Positions 16,493 to 23,572 of a DNA stretch of 64,000 bases are shown piece after piece (positions within the stretch are counted from its first letter, which is position 1; each line of letters starts with the position of its first letter). The position numbers were made by a program, and so were the translations under genes. The stretch comes from Actinoplanes sp. L3-i22. GTDB taxonomy: Bacteria > Actinomycetota > Actinomycetes > Mycobacteriales > Micromonosporaceae. Below the pieces are notes generated by a model that made no database searches, was not told the origin of the DNA, and saw nothing but the letters and a program-made list of their open reading frames with translations. The DNA is taken from assembly GCF_019704555.1 (NCBI RefSeq), contig NZ_AP024745.1, positions 4,782,501-4,846,500 of the forward strand. Reading direction: 5' to 3'.

Positions 16493-16869
16493 GCCGAAGT
16501 GGATGCCGCACTACCCATTGACGGCGCTGGCTGGCCGAGAAGTGGACGGGCGTTTGTCAGGTCGGCACGTCGAACGGTGTCGTCAGAAATGCTCGGCAGA
16601 ACGAGGCGCAGCCAACGGAACCTGGGTGCCCGGTGAGGACCCACATCTGGGGCCCCGTCACGCAGCGTGGCCGCCGGTGTTCGGCGGGCCACGTCCTGGT
16701 GGCGGGTATGCCGCGCGGTCGAGCTAGTGCCTCGTCTTTGACCGTTGGCGGTGTAGTCCGTCGGTTCTGAGGCTGCTTAGGGCCGGCTGTTGCTCTCGCT
16801 GTTGTGTGGGAGGTTATGGCTTGAGCAGCGAAAACGTTGCGGTACGCGCATGCAACCGCACTGACGGTC
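16493..16869. other. Gene-free stretch with IS-like arm
   Basis: No convincing coding region is seen here. The stretch holds phoD promoter DNA and then, from 16723, a ~100-base arm that recurs inverted at 19545-19640. Short open frames exist but have no recognisable features or ribosome sites. Confidence 0.5.
16723..16826 (+). repeat. Left inverted arm of an IS-bounded island
   Basis: From CTAGTGCCTCG the sequence continues through GTAGTCCGTCGGTTCTGAGG and CTCTCGCTGTTGTG. The reverse complement of 19545-19640 matches it almost base for base over much of its length (for example GTAATCCGTCGGTTCTGAGG and CTCTCGCTGTGGTG). The pair is a long imperfect inverted repeat flanking 16.8-19.5 kb, probably old insertion-sequence ends. 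Confidence 0.65.
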
Positions 16870-17184
16870 TCAGCGGTCGCGGAAGGGCGCGTCCGGACCG
16901 TACGCCTCTCTGGTTTCCCGCTCGAACTCCGCACGCTGCTCCTCGGAAAGGCCGGCCTCCCAGTCCTTGTACCGCTGAAACTGATCCATGAACACGCCCG
17001 AGTAGATCGAGGTTCGCGTCAGGTCCCGCAGCGTGATGCTGCCGTCAAGAAGGCCACGGGCGATCTCTTGAAGTTCTGGGCCGCCGTTGCCGTTCTTCAA
17101 CCGTTCTAGGCTGTCCTTGACGGTGCGCGCCACCCGCGGTGAGCTGACCGTCGTCTCGATCTGACGTTCTAATTCATCATTCAT
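16870..17184 (-). CDS. Small helical protein of the type VII substrate operon
   Basis: I do not recognise a named family. The 104-residue protein is highly charged and predicted helical: MNDELERQIETTVSSPRVAR, a Gly-Asn patch (KNGNGG), then RDLTRTSIYSGVFMDQFQRY and a Glu/Arg-rich tail. No signal peptide or membrane segment. It starts 4 bases after the stop of the WXG-like protein and is the last of four co-directional genes. Its fifth codon is TTA, a rare leucine codon in such genomes that can bring control by the bldA tRNA. Similar small proteins appear beside ESX-type substrates in related genomes as remembered; a chaperone or accessory role is a guess. Confidence 0.62.
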   Translation of the reverse strand: MNDELERQIETTVSSPRVARTVKDSLERLKNGNGGPELQEIARGLLDGSITLRDLTRTSIYSGVFMDQFQRYKDWEAGLSEEQRAEFERETREAYGPDAPFRDR

Positions 17185-17188
17185 TGAT

Positions 17189-17956
17189 TCACATCTCAGG
17201 TGAGACGTAGGGGGCATTAGGAAGTGGAACGCTCGACAGGTCGCCACCCTGGTAAGCGAGCGACATGCCTTCCCCGAGGAGTCCGAGAATAACCGTTCCG
17301 GCAGTGTTGATGATCGTAGAAGCCCTGTTGATGAGCGTGAGCATATCCAGAACGATCAGGGCGGCGGCTCCCATGCCCGCACCACCAACGACAGCACCGA
17401 CACCGGTCCCCATGAGAGCGCCGCTTGCGCCCACAGTTAGGCCGAACAAAATGGCGTTATCCGCAAGAGCCTGGAAAACGTTGCCAAGCTGATTGGAAAC
17501 CTGCCACGCCCCTGTCGCTGCTTTATGGTACGTCTCCCCACCGGGATAGATCGCTACCTGCTGACCGCTCGTCTTGGTGGCTAGATTCGAGAAGTAGGCG
17601 TAGGCGGCATCGCTTGCATTCCCGTCCCAGACACCATCGACCTGACTAAAACCGGCCTGAATATCGACGCCGATCTGCTGCATGCACCCAGCAAGATTGG
17701 TCATAGCGTCGCCGAACTTCCAGACTCCCTCCCAGTCCCCGGCAAGCCATTCGGTGAACCATCCGAAGACGTCAACTCCAGTGATTCCTTCGATAGCCTC
17801 ATTGAGCCAGGCTGAAGGGCTGATAGCGTTGAAAAGGTCGAGCGGGTTGACGAATCCGTTGCTGATTGATTCGTCAGGTTCGCCAGGTTCGACGAGGTAG
17901 TCAGTAGGGTCTCTCCACCCCGGTACAGTTAGCGCCTGAGAGTTGTCATCCTGCAC
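17189..17956 (-). CDS. WXG100-like type VII secretion substrate with hydrophobic C-terminal region
   Basis: The 255-residue protein has a long N-terminal segment, a helical hairpin region around the Trp-x-Gly motif (VDGVWDGNASDAAYAYF, ~115), and a second helical stretch (YHKAATGAWQVSNQLGNVF). A Gly/Ala-rich hydrophobic region (~165-230; VGAVVGGAGMGAAALIVLDM) suggests membrane insertion or tight packing. The tail LSSVPLPNAPYVSPEM is characteristic of a protein family common in Micromonosporaceae and Streptomyces. No toxin domain is fused. GTG 17956 follows GGGGA. It is third in the operon, 22 bases after the EspC-like gene. Secretion by an ESX system encoded elsewhere is inferred. Confidence 0.72.
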   Translation of the reverse strand: MQDDNSQALTVPGWRDPTDYLVEPGEPDESISNGFVNPLDLFNAISPSAWLNEAIEGITGVDVFGWFTEWLAGDWEGVWKFGDAMTNLAGCMQQIGVDIQAGFSQVDGVWDGNASDAAYAYFSNLATKTSGQQVAIYPGGETYHKAATGAWQVSNQLGNVFQALADNAILFGLTVGASGALMGTGVGAVVGGAGMGAAALIVLDMLTLINRASTIINTAGTVILGLLGEGMSLAYQGGDLSSVPLPNAPYVSPEM

Positions 17957-17978
17957 TGAATTCCCCGTTCAGTGACGG

Positions 17979-18338
17979 CTAGTCCCGTGAAGGATTAGCT
18001 CTCGCCCCAGGTGGATTAGCTTTCGCCCTAGGTATCTGTGGAAGTGAATCATCGATCTGAGACGCCGACCATCTATCAGTGTTCTCATAGCTGGCGGCTG
18101 ACTTCGTCAGCGCACCACCGGAGGATTCGAGAAGTTTGGCGAGCTGGTCGAGCATCTTGTTCAGATCGTCGACATAGTTGTCATGAAAGCCAACCAGTTT
18201 TCCAATTAGACCTTGCTGATGAACGTTCAGTGCGCCGTACTTGTTGACATAATCTTTCGCCCTTTGGGCCGCTTGATTAAGCCCAGCAAGGTGGGTCGCG
18301 TAGATTCTCAATGCTTCCGGATCGACATTGAGCGTCAT
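17979..18338 (-). CDS. EspC/WXG100-like type VII secretion partner
   Basis: The 119-residue protein matches the ESX-secretion-associated (EspC-like, PF10824-type) pattern: LNVDPEALRIYATHLAGL helix, an aromatic loop (VGFHDNYVDDLNKML) in place of Trp-x-Gly, and a second helix ending in ALTKSAASYENTDRWSASQID with the Tyr-x4-Asp signature. A Pro/Ala-rich tail follows. ATG 18338 overlaps the stop of the upstream membrane protein (ATGA), so the two are coupled. It probably pairs with the following WXG-like protein for export. Confidence 0.75.
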   Translation of the reverse strand: MTLNVDPEALRIYATHLAGLNQAAQRAKDYVNKYGALNVHQQGLIGKLVGFHDNYVDDLNKMLDQLAKLLESSGGALTKSAASYENTDRWSASQIDDSLPQIPRAKANPPGARANPSRD

Positions 18339-18661
18339 GACCCGTTCACCGCAATGATGGAGTAGGCGGTAGCGATGAGGAGAACCAGCCCGATCACGGT
18401 GTAAAGGGCGCAATGCCGCCAGAGCGGCTTCAGGCTATCGGGATCAGACGTTCTGTGAAGCTTGACCGCATCGATCATCGCCGGAACAAACGCTGCCGCC
18501 GGCAGCAAGAACAAACCCCAAACCACAGGGTTGGTCTCCACCCCACTTACCAGCCTTGCCGCACCACTTATCAGGATCATGATGTAAATGAAAGTGAGCA
18601 GGAACGCGACTTTGCCCACAAGTCGCTGCATCCTGATCGTTGCTTCCTGTGGAGTCTCCAC
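18335..18661 (-). CDS. Small three-helix membrane protein heading the type VII operon
   Basis: The 108-residue protein has three hydrophobic segments (~17-38 VAFLLTFIYIMILISG; ~48-68 VVWGLFLLPAAAFVPAMI; ~85-105 LYTVIGLVLLIATAYSI) joined by short charged loops. GTG 18661 is chosen because GGAGGAAAT directly precedes it; the longer frame upstream is implausible. It is the first gene of the four-gene unit and is translationally coupled to the EspC-like gene. It could be an immunity-type or membrane-anchoring partner for the exported proteins, but nothing in the sequence proves that. Confidence 0.65.
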   Translation of the reverse strand: METPQEATIRMQRLVGKVAFLLTFIYIMILISGAARLVSGVETNPVVWGLFLLPAAAFVPAMIDAVKLHRTSDPDSLKPLWRHCALYTVIGLVLLIATAYSIIAVNGS

Positions 18662-18874
18662 ATTTCCTCCGCCTGGTAACGAACCGCGTGAGGGTATCAA
18701 TAATCGTCCATCGATGTTGCCCTGCCCGCCTCGCACCGAGTGATACAGCCGTCATTCGCCCCGGGTTCACCCGCAGGCGTCAACAGTCGGCAAGCCGACA
18801 GAGTCGACCTTGGCCGGTGGCATCAGCATGTAAGCGTGACGCTCGCCGCGGATACGACCTCAGGCGGGTCCAAC

Positions 18875-19099
18875 GTGACGTTGATCATTGCGGTGATCGG
18901 CGTCCTTGGGACTCGCGCCGGCGATCTTGTCACGCAGTGGCTTACGGACCGCAGAGAAGAACGCCGATGGGCTCGTGAGCGCGAGCAAGAGGCAAAACGC
19001 TGGGAGCGCGAACGCCAGGAGCGCAAAGAGCAGCGGCAGCGCGAGGATTCCGCGCGCCCTATCACGACAGCCAATCGAAGCCGAGAAGGAAGCGGTTGA
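18875..19099 (+). CDS. Small membrane-anchored charged protein, probably 3'-truncated
   Basis: From GTG 18875 the frame encodes one membrane segment (VTLIIAVIGVLGTRAGDLVT) followed by a very basic/acidic helix (DRREERRWAREREQEAKRW). Actinomycetes carry many such proteins, normally longer (about 150 residues). Here the helix ends abruptly at residue 74, while another frame continues with RALSRQPIEAEKEAVDAIGD up to 19124, suggesting a frameshift. It lies divergent from the type VII operon, inside the IS-bounded island. Function unknown. Confidence 0.45.
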   Translation: MTLIIAVIGVLGTRAGDLVTQWLTDRREERRWAREREQEAKRWERERQERKEQRQREDSARPITTANRSREGSG

Positions 19100-19253
19100 C
19101 GCCATCGGGGATCTGCCAAGGTGAACGGCCTTTTTGTGGGACTTACTGATCGCGGTCTCGCTCGCTAGCCCACCTGGTTCAAGCGGCACAGATCCGCAAA
19201 CTTCCAGACAGCGCAAGAACTACGACTAAATCTTTTGGCCTCTTTAACGATCT

Positions 19254-19516
19254 CTACATATTCGATGTGAAGTCGGGGTCGTTGCTGGCCTTGCAGGTCT
19301 TCGGCTGCTGCCAGGTGACGCCGCGTTCGTGCAGGATCCGCCGGACGGTCTCGGTGCTGATCGCGTCAAGGTAGCCGGAGTCGATCAGGTAGTCACGCAG
19401 CTTGGACAGTGACCAGGTGGAGAACTGCTGGCCGAGGGGTCGGGGGCACACCGGGCGATCACGCAGATCCGGTCGCGGGTCTGCTCATTGACCTTGTTCG
19501 GTGTGCCCCTCTCCAT
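19254..19516 (-). pseudogene. IS630-type transposase fragment, frameshifted and truncated
   Basis: Two frames together encode an IS630-family N-terminal helix-turn-helix region: MERGTPNKVNEQTRDRICVI from 19516, then after a frameshift near 19440-19450 FSTWSLSKLRDYLIDSGYLD, ISTETVRRILHERGVTWQ and KASNDPDF. The family normally continues into a DDE catalytic domain, which is missing: the frame ends TSNM-stop at 19254. The element cannot transpose by itself. It lies just inside the right inverted arm. Confidence 0.75.
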
Positions 19517-19544
19517 TTTGGGTCCAGAGCGTCGGCCCACCCGG

Positions 19545-19640
19545 CATCACCTCTCGCACCACAGCGAGAGGAACAGCCTGCCCCGAAGCGGCCTCAGAAC
19601 CGACGGATTACACGGCCAACATTCAACGGCGAGTAATTAG
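19545..19640 (-). repeat. Right inverted arm of the IS-bounded island
   Basis: Reverse complement of the arm at 16723-16826 with scattered mismatches. Its outer end (CTAATTACTCG on the minus strand) directly abuts and includes the stop codon of the SDR at 19637-20347, so the insertion may have set that gene's 3' end. Confidence 0.62.
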
Positions 19641-20347
19641 CCGGCCGCTGGGGTCAAGCCGTACAGGTCGCCGATGCTGCCGGAGAGGGCGGCCTTGACC
19701 GCGACCGCCCGGTCGTCGGCCAGCACCTCGTGCTCGCCGTTCTCCAGGCCGTCGAAGCCGGCGCGCACGATGTCGGCCGGGTCGTTCTTCTCGTCGGTGA
19801 CCATGGAGATCATCGGGGTGTCGGTGTAGCCCAGGTGCAGCCCGACGACCTGGGTGTGCTGGGCGGCGAGCTCGACCCGGAAACTGTTGGTGGCCGACCA
19901 GAAGGCGGCTTTGGCGGCGCTGTAGCCGCCGGCGACGCCCAGCCAGCTCAGCACCGAGTGCACGTCGAGGAAGGCGCCGCCGCCGTTGGCGCCCAGGATC
20001 GGGGCGAAGGCCCGGTTGACCAGGACGGCGCCGAAGAAGTTGGTCTCGAAGATCTCCCGGATCCGCTGCATCGAGGTGCCGGTGATGGTGTCGCCGTGGG
20101 TGTAGATGCCGGCGTTGTTGATGACCACGGTGGTGTCCCCGGCCGCGGCGACCGCGGCGGCGACCGACTCCTCGCTGGTGACGTCGAGCCGCAGTGGCAC
20201 GACGCGCTCGTCGTGCCACTGCCGCGGCGTACGGGCGGTGGCGTAGACCTTGGCCGCGCCACGCTCGAGTGCCTGCTTGACGAACTGCTGGCCGAGGCCG
20301 CCGTTGGCGCCGGTCACGAAGACGACAGCGTCCTTGATGCTGGTCAT
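19637..20347 (-). CDS. Short-chain dehydrogenase/reductase controlled by HxlR
   Basis: The 236-residue SDR has the cofactor motif TGANGGLGQQF, NNAG in VVINNAGIYTHG, catalytic Ser (HSVLSWLG) and Tyr-x3-Lys (GYSAAKAAFWS). ATG 20347 fits the family start; the longer frame adds unlike sequence. It is divergent from the HxlR regulator across 119 bases holding two TTG-N7-CAAC sites. Its last codons border an IS-like arm, yet the length is normal for the family. The substrate is unknown; HxlR/SDR pairs often respond to reactive electrophiles or quinones. Confidence 0.83.
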   Translation of the reverse strand: MTSIKDAVVFVTGANGGLGQQFVKQALERGAAKVYATARTPRQWHDERVVPLRLDVTSEESVAAAVAAAGDTTVVINNAGIYTHGDTITGTSMQRIREIFETNFFGAVLVNRAFAPILGANGGGAFLDVHSVLSWLGVAGGYSAAKAAFWSATNSFRVELAAQHTQVVGLHLGYTDTPMISMVTDEKNDPADIVRAGFDGLENGEHEVLADDRAVAVKAALSGSIGDLYGLTPAAG

Positions 20348-20366
20348 GAAGCCCTCCCAGGCTGAA

Positions 20367-20384
20367 TTGGTAAACACAACCTAG
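20367..20384 (+). promoter_or_regulatory. HxlR-type site A
   Basis: TTGGTAAACACAACCTAG, 20 bases upstream of the SDR start at 20347. It fits TTG-N7-CAAC-(C/G)-(T/C)-AG, shared with sites at 20429, 22645 and 22677. Confidence 0.65.
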
Positions 20385-20428
20385 CAGTGGATCGGTCGCC
20401 GGAGAGCGCTTTGTGGCCGCCGCCTCAT

Positions 20429-20446
20429 CTGGGTTGCAAAAACCAA
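20429..20446 (-). promoter_or_regulatory. HxlR-type site B
   Basis: On the minus strand TTGGTTTTTGCAACCCAG, 20 bases upstream of the HxlR start at 20467. It fits the same consensus and would allow autoregulation. Confidence 0.62.
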
Positions 20447-20466
20447 CTCAGGGGCTATTTTGAGCG

Positions 20467-20970
20467 ATGACCAACGCCGCGATCGGATCAGGAAGGCCCC
20501 TCATGACCATTGCCAAGCTCGCGGACTCCAGCTGTGCGGTCTCGCGCAGCCTGGCCGTCCTCGGCGAACGCTGGACGCTGCTGATCGTCCGGGACGCGCT
20601 GGCCGGCACCACGAAGTTCGACGCGTTCCGCGAGTCGTTGCGCATCGGCGCCGACGTGCTCACCGAGCGGCTGGCCACCCTGGTGGACTCCGGCGTGCTG
20701 GAGAAGGTCGCCTACCGGGAACCGGGGCACCGCGGACACTTCGAGTACCACCTGACCGAGGCCGGGCGGCAACTGCACGTGGTGATCGGCGGCCTGCAGC
20801 TGTGGGGCGACGCGAACCTGCCCCGGCCGTCCGGGCCGGCCACACAGCGCCTCGACCGGCGCACCGGCAAGCCCGTCCGCGTCGCGTTCGTCGACGAGGA
20901 CGGGCGTCAGCTGCCCGACGAGAAGATCGACGTCGTGTACCGCAACGGCTTTCCGAACCGTTCTGCCTGA
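20467..20970 (+). CDS. HxlR-family winged-helix regulator
   Basis: The 167-residue protein carries the HxlR signature: a conserved Cys near the start (ADSSCAVSRSLAVLGERWTLL), a winged helix with GADVLTERLATLVDSGVLEKVAY and EYHLTEAGRQL. A C-terminal extension (~115-167) with beta strands follows, seen in a common actinobacterial subgroup. The lone Cys is the thiol switch in characterised relatives such as YodB/HypR. It lies divergent from an SDR. Four matching sites suggest it controls the SDR, itself, the flavoprotein at 20981 and the hydrolase operon at 22748. ATG 20467 is used; 20503 is an alternative. Confidence 0.85.
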   Translation: MTNAAIGSGRPLMTIAKLADSSCAVSRSLAVLGERWTLLIVRDALAGTTKFDAFRESLRIGADVLTERLATLVDSGVLEKVAYREPGHRGHFEYHLTEAGRQLHVVIGGLQLWGDANLPRPSGPATQRLDRRTGKPVRVAFVDEDGRQLPDEKIDVVYRNGFPNRSA

Positions 20971-20980
20971 CGGGGCCGGG

Positions 20981-22621
20981 TCAGGCGCTGACCGTGCGCA
21001 GCGCGGCGTGTACCGAGCTGACCGCGCTGGCACCTTCACCGACCGCGGCGGCCACCCGCTTCATCGACCCGGCGCGGACATCGCCGGCGGCGAAGACGCG
21101 GGGCAGGCTGGTCTCGAACGGCAGCGGCCGGCGGTCCAGCTCGGTCCACCGCTGACCCAGCTCGGCGTCGTGCAGCTGGGAATCCGTACGCAAGAAGCCG
21201 TTTTTATCGGTTGCCAGCCCGGCGAGCCAGGCGGTGGCCGGGGTCGCGCCGATGAAGCAGAACAGGCCCGCGCATTCCTGCGCCGGCGTGCCGGTGAGGG
21301 TGATCTGCCGCAGGTGGCTGTCGCCATGCAGGGCGGTGACCTCGGTGCCGGTGCGCACGGTGATGGCGGGGTCGGCCAGGATCCGATCGGCCAGGTAGGA
21401 CGACATGCCGGCGCGCAGGTCGGCTCCGCGGACGACCAGGGTGACCCGGCTGCCGCGGGCGGCCAGGTAGAGCGCGGCCTGACCGGCCGAGTTGGCCCCG
21501 CCGACCACCGCTACCGGCTGTCGGCCGCAGGCGCGGGCCTCGATCTCGGTCGCGGCGTAGTAGATGCCGGCGCCCTCGAAGTCGGCCCAGCGCTGCAGCG
21601 GCAGTGCCCGGTATCTCGCGCCGGTGGCGATCACCGCGGCGCGGGCGCGGATGGTGGTGGCGTCGGCGAGCACGACGCGGACCCGGTCCGGTTCGGAGTG
21701 CAGCTCGGCGACCTGGCAGGGGCTGGCGATCCGGGCGCCGAACTTCTGCGCCTGTACGGCGGCGGCCGCGGTGAGGTCGTTGCCGCTGATGCCCGAGGTG
21801 AAGCCGAGGTAGTTCTCGATCCGGGAGCTGGCCGCGGCCTGCCCGCCGGCGGCGACCGAGTCGAGCACCAGGGTGCGCAGGCCCTCGGAGGCGCCGTAGA
21901 CGCCGGCGGCCAGCCCGGCCGGTCCGGCGCCGATGACCACCAGATCCACCTCTTCGTCGCTGCGGGGCCGGTAGGACAGGCCCAGATGTTCGGCGAGCAG
22001 GCTGGTCGTCGCGTGCCGCAGCACCGCGCCGGGCGTGATGACCACGGGCAGGTCGCCGGTCGAGGCGTCGACGGCCCGGGCGAGCGCGGCCCCGGCCGGG
22101 CTGGCGATGTCGTTCCAGGTGTGCGGGAGCTGGAGCCGGGCGGCGTAGGTCCGCAGGGCGAGCGCGGCCGCGGAGGCGTCACTGCCGACGATCTCCAGGG
22201 TGCGCGCGGCCTGCCCGTCGCGCAGATCGCGGCGCCGGGCGATCAGGGCGCGCAGGACGATGTCGGACAGCTCCGGGTCGCGGTCCATCAGCGCCCGGAA
22301 GGCGCCGGCGTCGAGCCGGCGCACCAGCGACGCCTCGGTGGCGCGCGCGCCCAGATAGGCCGACTGCTGGGTGAGCAGGTTGAGCTCGCCGGTGAACTGG
22401 CGCGGGCCGTAGGTCGCGACGATCGCCTCGTCGTCGTCGGCCGTCGCGGGCCGCACGATGGCCACCGCGCCCGACTCGATCAGGATCATGTCGCTGTCGT
22501 CGCCGGCGCGGAAGATCCACGTGCCGGCCGGCGCGTCGGCCGCGATGCCGTAGGCGCTCAATCGCTGCCACTGCTCGCCGGTGAGCCGGGGGCGCGCCTC
22601 GCTCGTGATCGGTGCGGTCAT
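20981..22621 (-). CDS. Cyclic-nucleotide-binding domain fused to thioredoxin-reductase-like flavoprotein
   Basis: The 546-residue protein joins a cNMP-binding beta-barrel (~15-130; FRAGDDSDMILIESGAVAIV), a linker region (~140-215) and a two-dinucleotide-fold flavoprotein (FAD motif VVIGAGPAGLAAGVYGASEG ~230; NADPH motif AVVGGANSAGQAALYLA ~385). The C-terminal FAD motif FAAGDVRAGSMKRVAAAVGE is intact. The redox CxxC of thioredoxin reductases is missing: the spot reads IYYAATEIEARAC. It is thus unlikely to reduce thioredoxin; ferredoxin/flavodoxin-reductase-like or sensor roles are possible. Start ATG 22621 has GGAGC upstream. The HxlR-type site C lies 24 bases upstream. Confidence 0.83.
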   Translation of the reverse strand: MTAPITSEARPRLTGEQWQRLSAYGIAADAPAGTWIFRAGDDSDMILIESGAVAIVRPATADDDEAIVATYGPRQFTGELNLLTQQSAYLGARATEASLVRRLDAGAFRALMDRDPELSDIVLRALIARRRDLRDGQAARTLEIVGSDASAAALALRTYAARLQLPHTWNDIASPAGAALARAVDASTGDLPVVITPGAVLRHATTSLLAEHLGLSYRPRSDEEVDLVVIGAGPAGLAAGVYGASEGLRTLVLDSVAAGGQAAASSRIENYLGFTSGISGNDLTAAAAVQAQKFGARIASPCQVAELHSEPDRVRVVLADATTIRARAAVIATGARYRALPLQRWADFEGAGIYYAATEIEARACGRQPVAVVGGANSAGQAALYLAARGSRVTLVVRGADLRAGMSSYLADRILADPAITVRTGTEVTALHGDSHLRQITLTGTPAQECAGLFCFIGATPATAWLAGLATDKNGFLRTDSQLHDAELGQRWTELDRRPLPFETSLPRVFAAGDVRAGSMKRVAAAVGEGASAVSSVHAALRTVSA

Positions 22622-22644
22622 CGTTGCTCCTTCACGTACCTGGA

Positions 22645-22662
22645 TTGTGAAAAACAACGTAG
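22645..22662 (+). promoter_or_regulatory. HxlR-type site C
   Basis: TTGTGAAAAACAACGTAG, 24 bases upstream of the flavoprotein start at 22621. Fits TTG-N7-CAAC. Confidence 0.62.
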
Positions 22663-22676
22663 CAGGTGCATCTGAA

Positions 22677-22694
22677 TTGTTTTTTCCAACCTAG
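22677..22694 (+). promoter_or_regulatory. HxlR-type site D
   Basis: TTGTTTTTTCCAACCTAG, 53 bases upstream of the hydrolase start at 22748. Fits TTG-N7-CAAC and lies 32 bases from site C. Confidence 0.62.
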
Positions 22695-22747
22695 AGTGTC
22701 AGAGTGGGCACCCGACGGCGCCCGCCGTCATCCCGCGAGGAGAGCTG

Positions 22748-23572
22748 ATGTCCGCACCACACGTTCCGGTCAAACCGGTGGTATTCATCCACGGGCTGTG
22801 GATCCACAGCGCCGCCTGGCAGCCCTGGCATCAGGTGTTCGCCGACGCCGGCTACCAACCGCACGCGCCCGGCTGGACCGGCGACGCCGCCACCGCCGCG
22901 GCCACCCGCAACCGGCCCGAGGCGCTGGCCGGGCTCGGCGTCGCCGAACTCACCGCCGGCTACGCCCGATACATCGAGACACTCCCGGTGAAGCCGATCG
23001 TCGTCGGCCACTCGTTCGGCGGACTGATCGCGCAGAAACTGCTGGCCGACGGGCTGGTCGAGGCCGCCGCCGCGCTGAGCCCGGCGCCGATCAAGGGGGC
23101 CACCAAGCTGCCGCTGGCGCAGATCCGCTCCGCCCTGCCGGTGCTGCGCAACCCGAAGAACAAGACCCGTGCCGTCGCGCTGACCGCGCGGCAGTTCCGG
23201 TACGGCTTCGGCAACGCGATCGGCAAGGACGAGGCCCGCAAGCTGTACGACACGTACGCGATCCCCGGCCCCGGACGGCCGATCTTCGAACTCACCGCCG
23301 CCAAGAAGGACCCGCAGTCGCCGACCGCGGTCGACCTGACCGCCGTCCGCGGACCGCTGCTGATCACCGGGGCCAGCCACGACCACACGGTCCCGGAAGT
23401 CGTCAGCCGGCAGGCGTTCGACCTCTACGCCGGATCGCCCTCGGTCACCGACTACCACGCCTTCGACGGCCGCGGTCACTCCCTGGTCTTCGACAGCGGC
23501 TGGGCGGACGTCGCCCAGTACGTGGTGCGCTGGTTCACCCGCCTGCACCGATCGGAAAGGGACGGCTCATGA
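22748..23572 (+). CDS. Alpha/beta hydrolase
   Basis: The 274-residue hydrolase has the oxyanion strand VVFIHGLWIHSAAWQPW, nucleophile elbow VVGHSFGG (Ser ~93) and C-terminal His in FDGRGHSLVFDSG; an Asp (GASHDHTVPE) completes the triad. It is closely similar to the protein at 44590-45393, sharing the HGLW and QFRYGFGNAI segments. GAGGAGAG precedes ATG 22748. Its stop overlaps the next gene's start (ATGA). Placed behind an HxlR-type site, it is likely induced with the SDR and flavoprotein. Substrate unknown. Confidence 0.83.
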   Translation: MSAPHVPVKPVVFIHGLWIHSAAWQPWHQVFADAGYQPHAPGWTGDAATAAATRNRPEALAGLGVAELTAGYARYIETLPVKPIVVGHSFGGLIAQKLLADGLVEAAAALSPAPIKGATKLPLAQIRSALPVLRNPKNKTRAVALTARQFRYGFGNAIGKDEARKLYDTYAIPGPGRPIFELTAAKKDPQSPTAVDLTAVRGPLLITGASHDHTVPEVVSRQAFDLYAGSPSVTDYHAFDGRGHSLVFDSGWADVAQYVVRWFTRLHRSERDGS

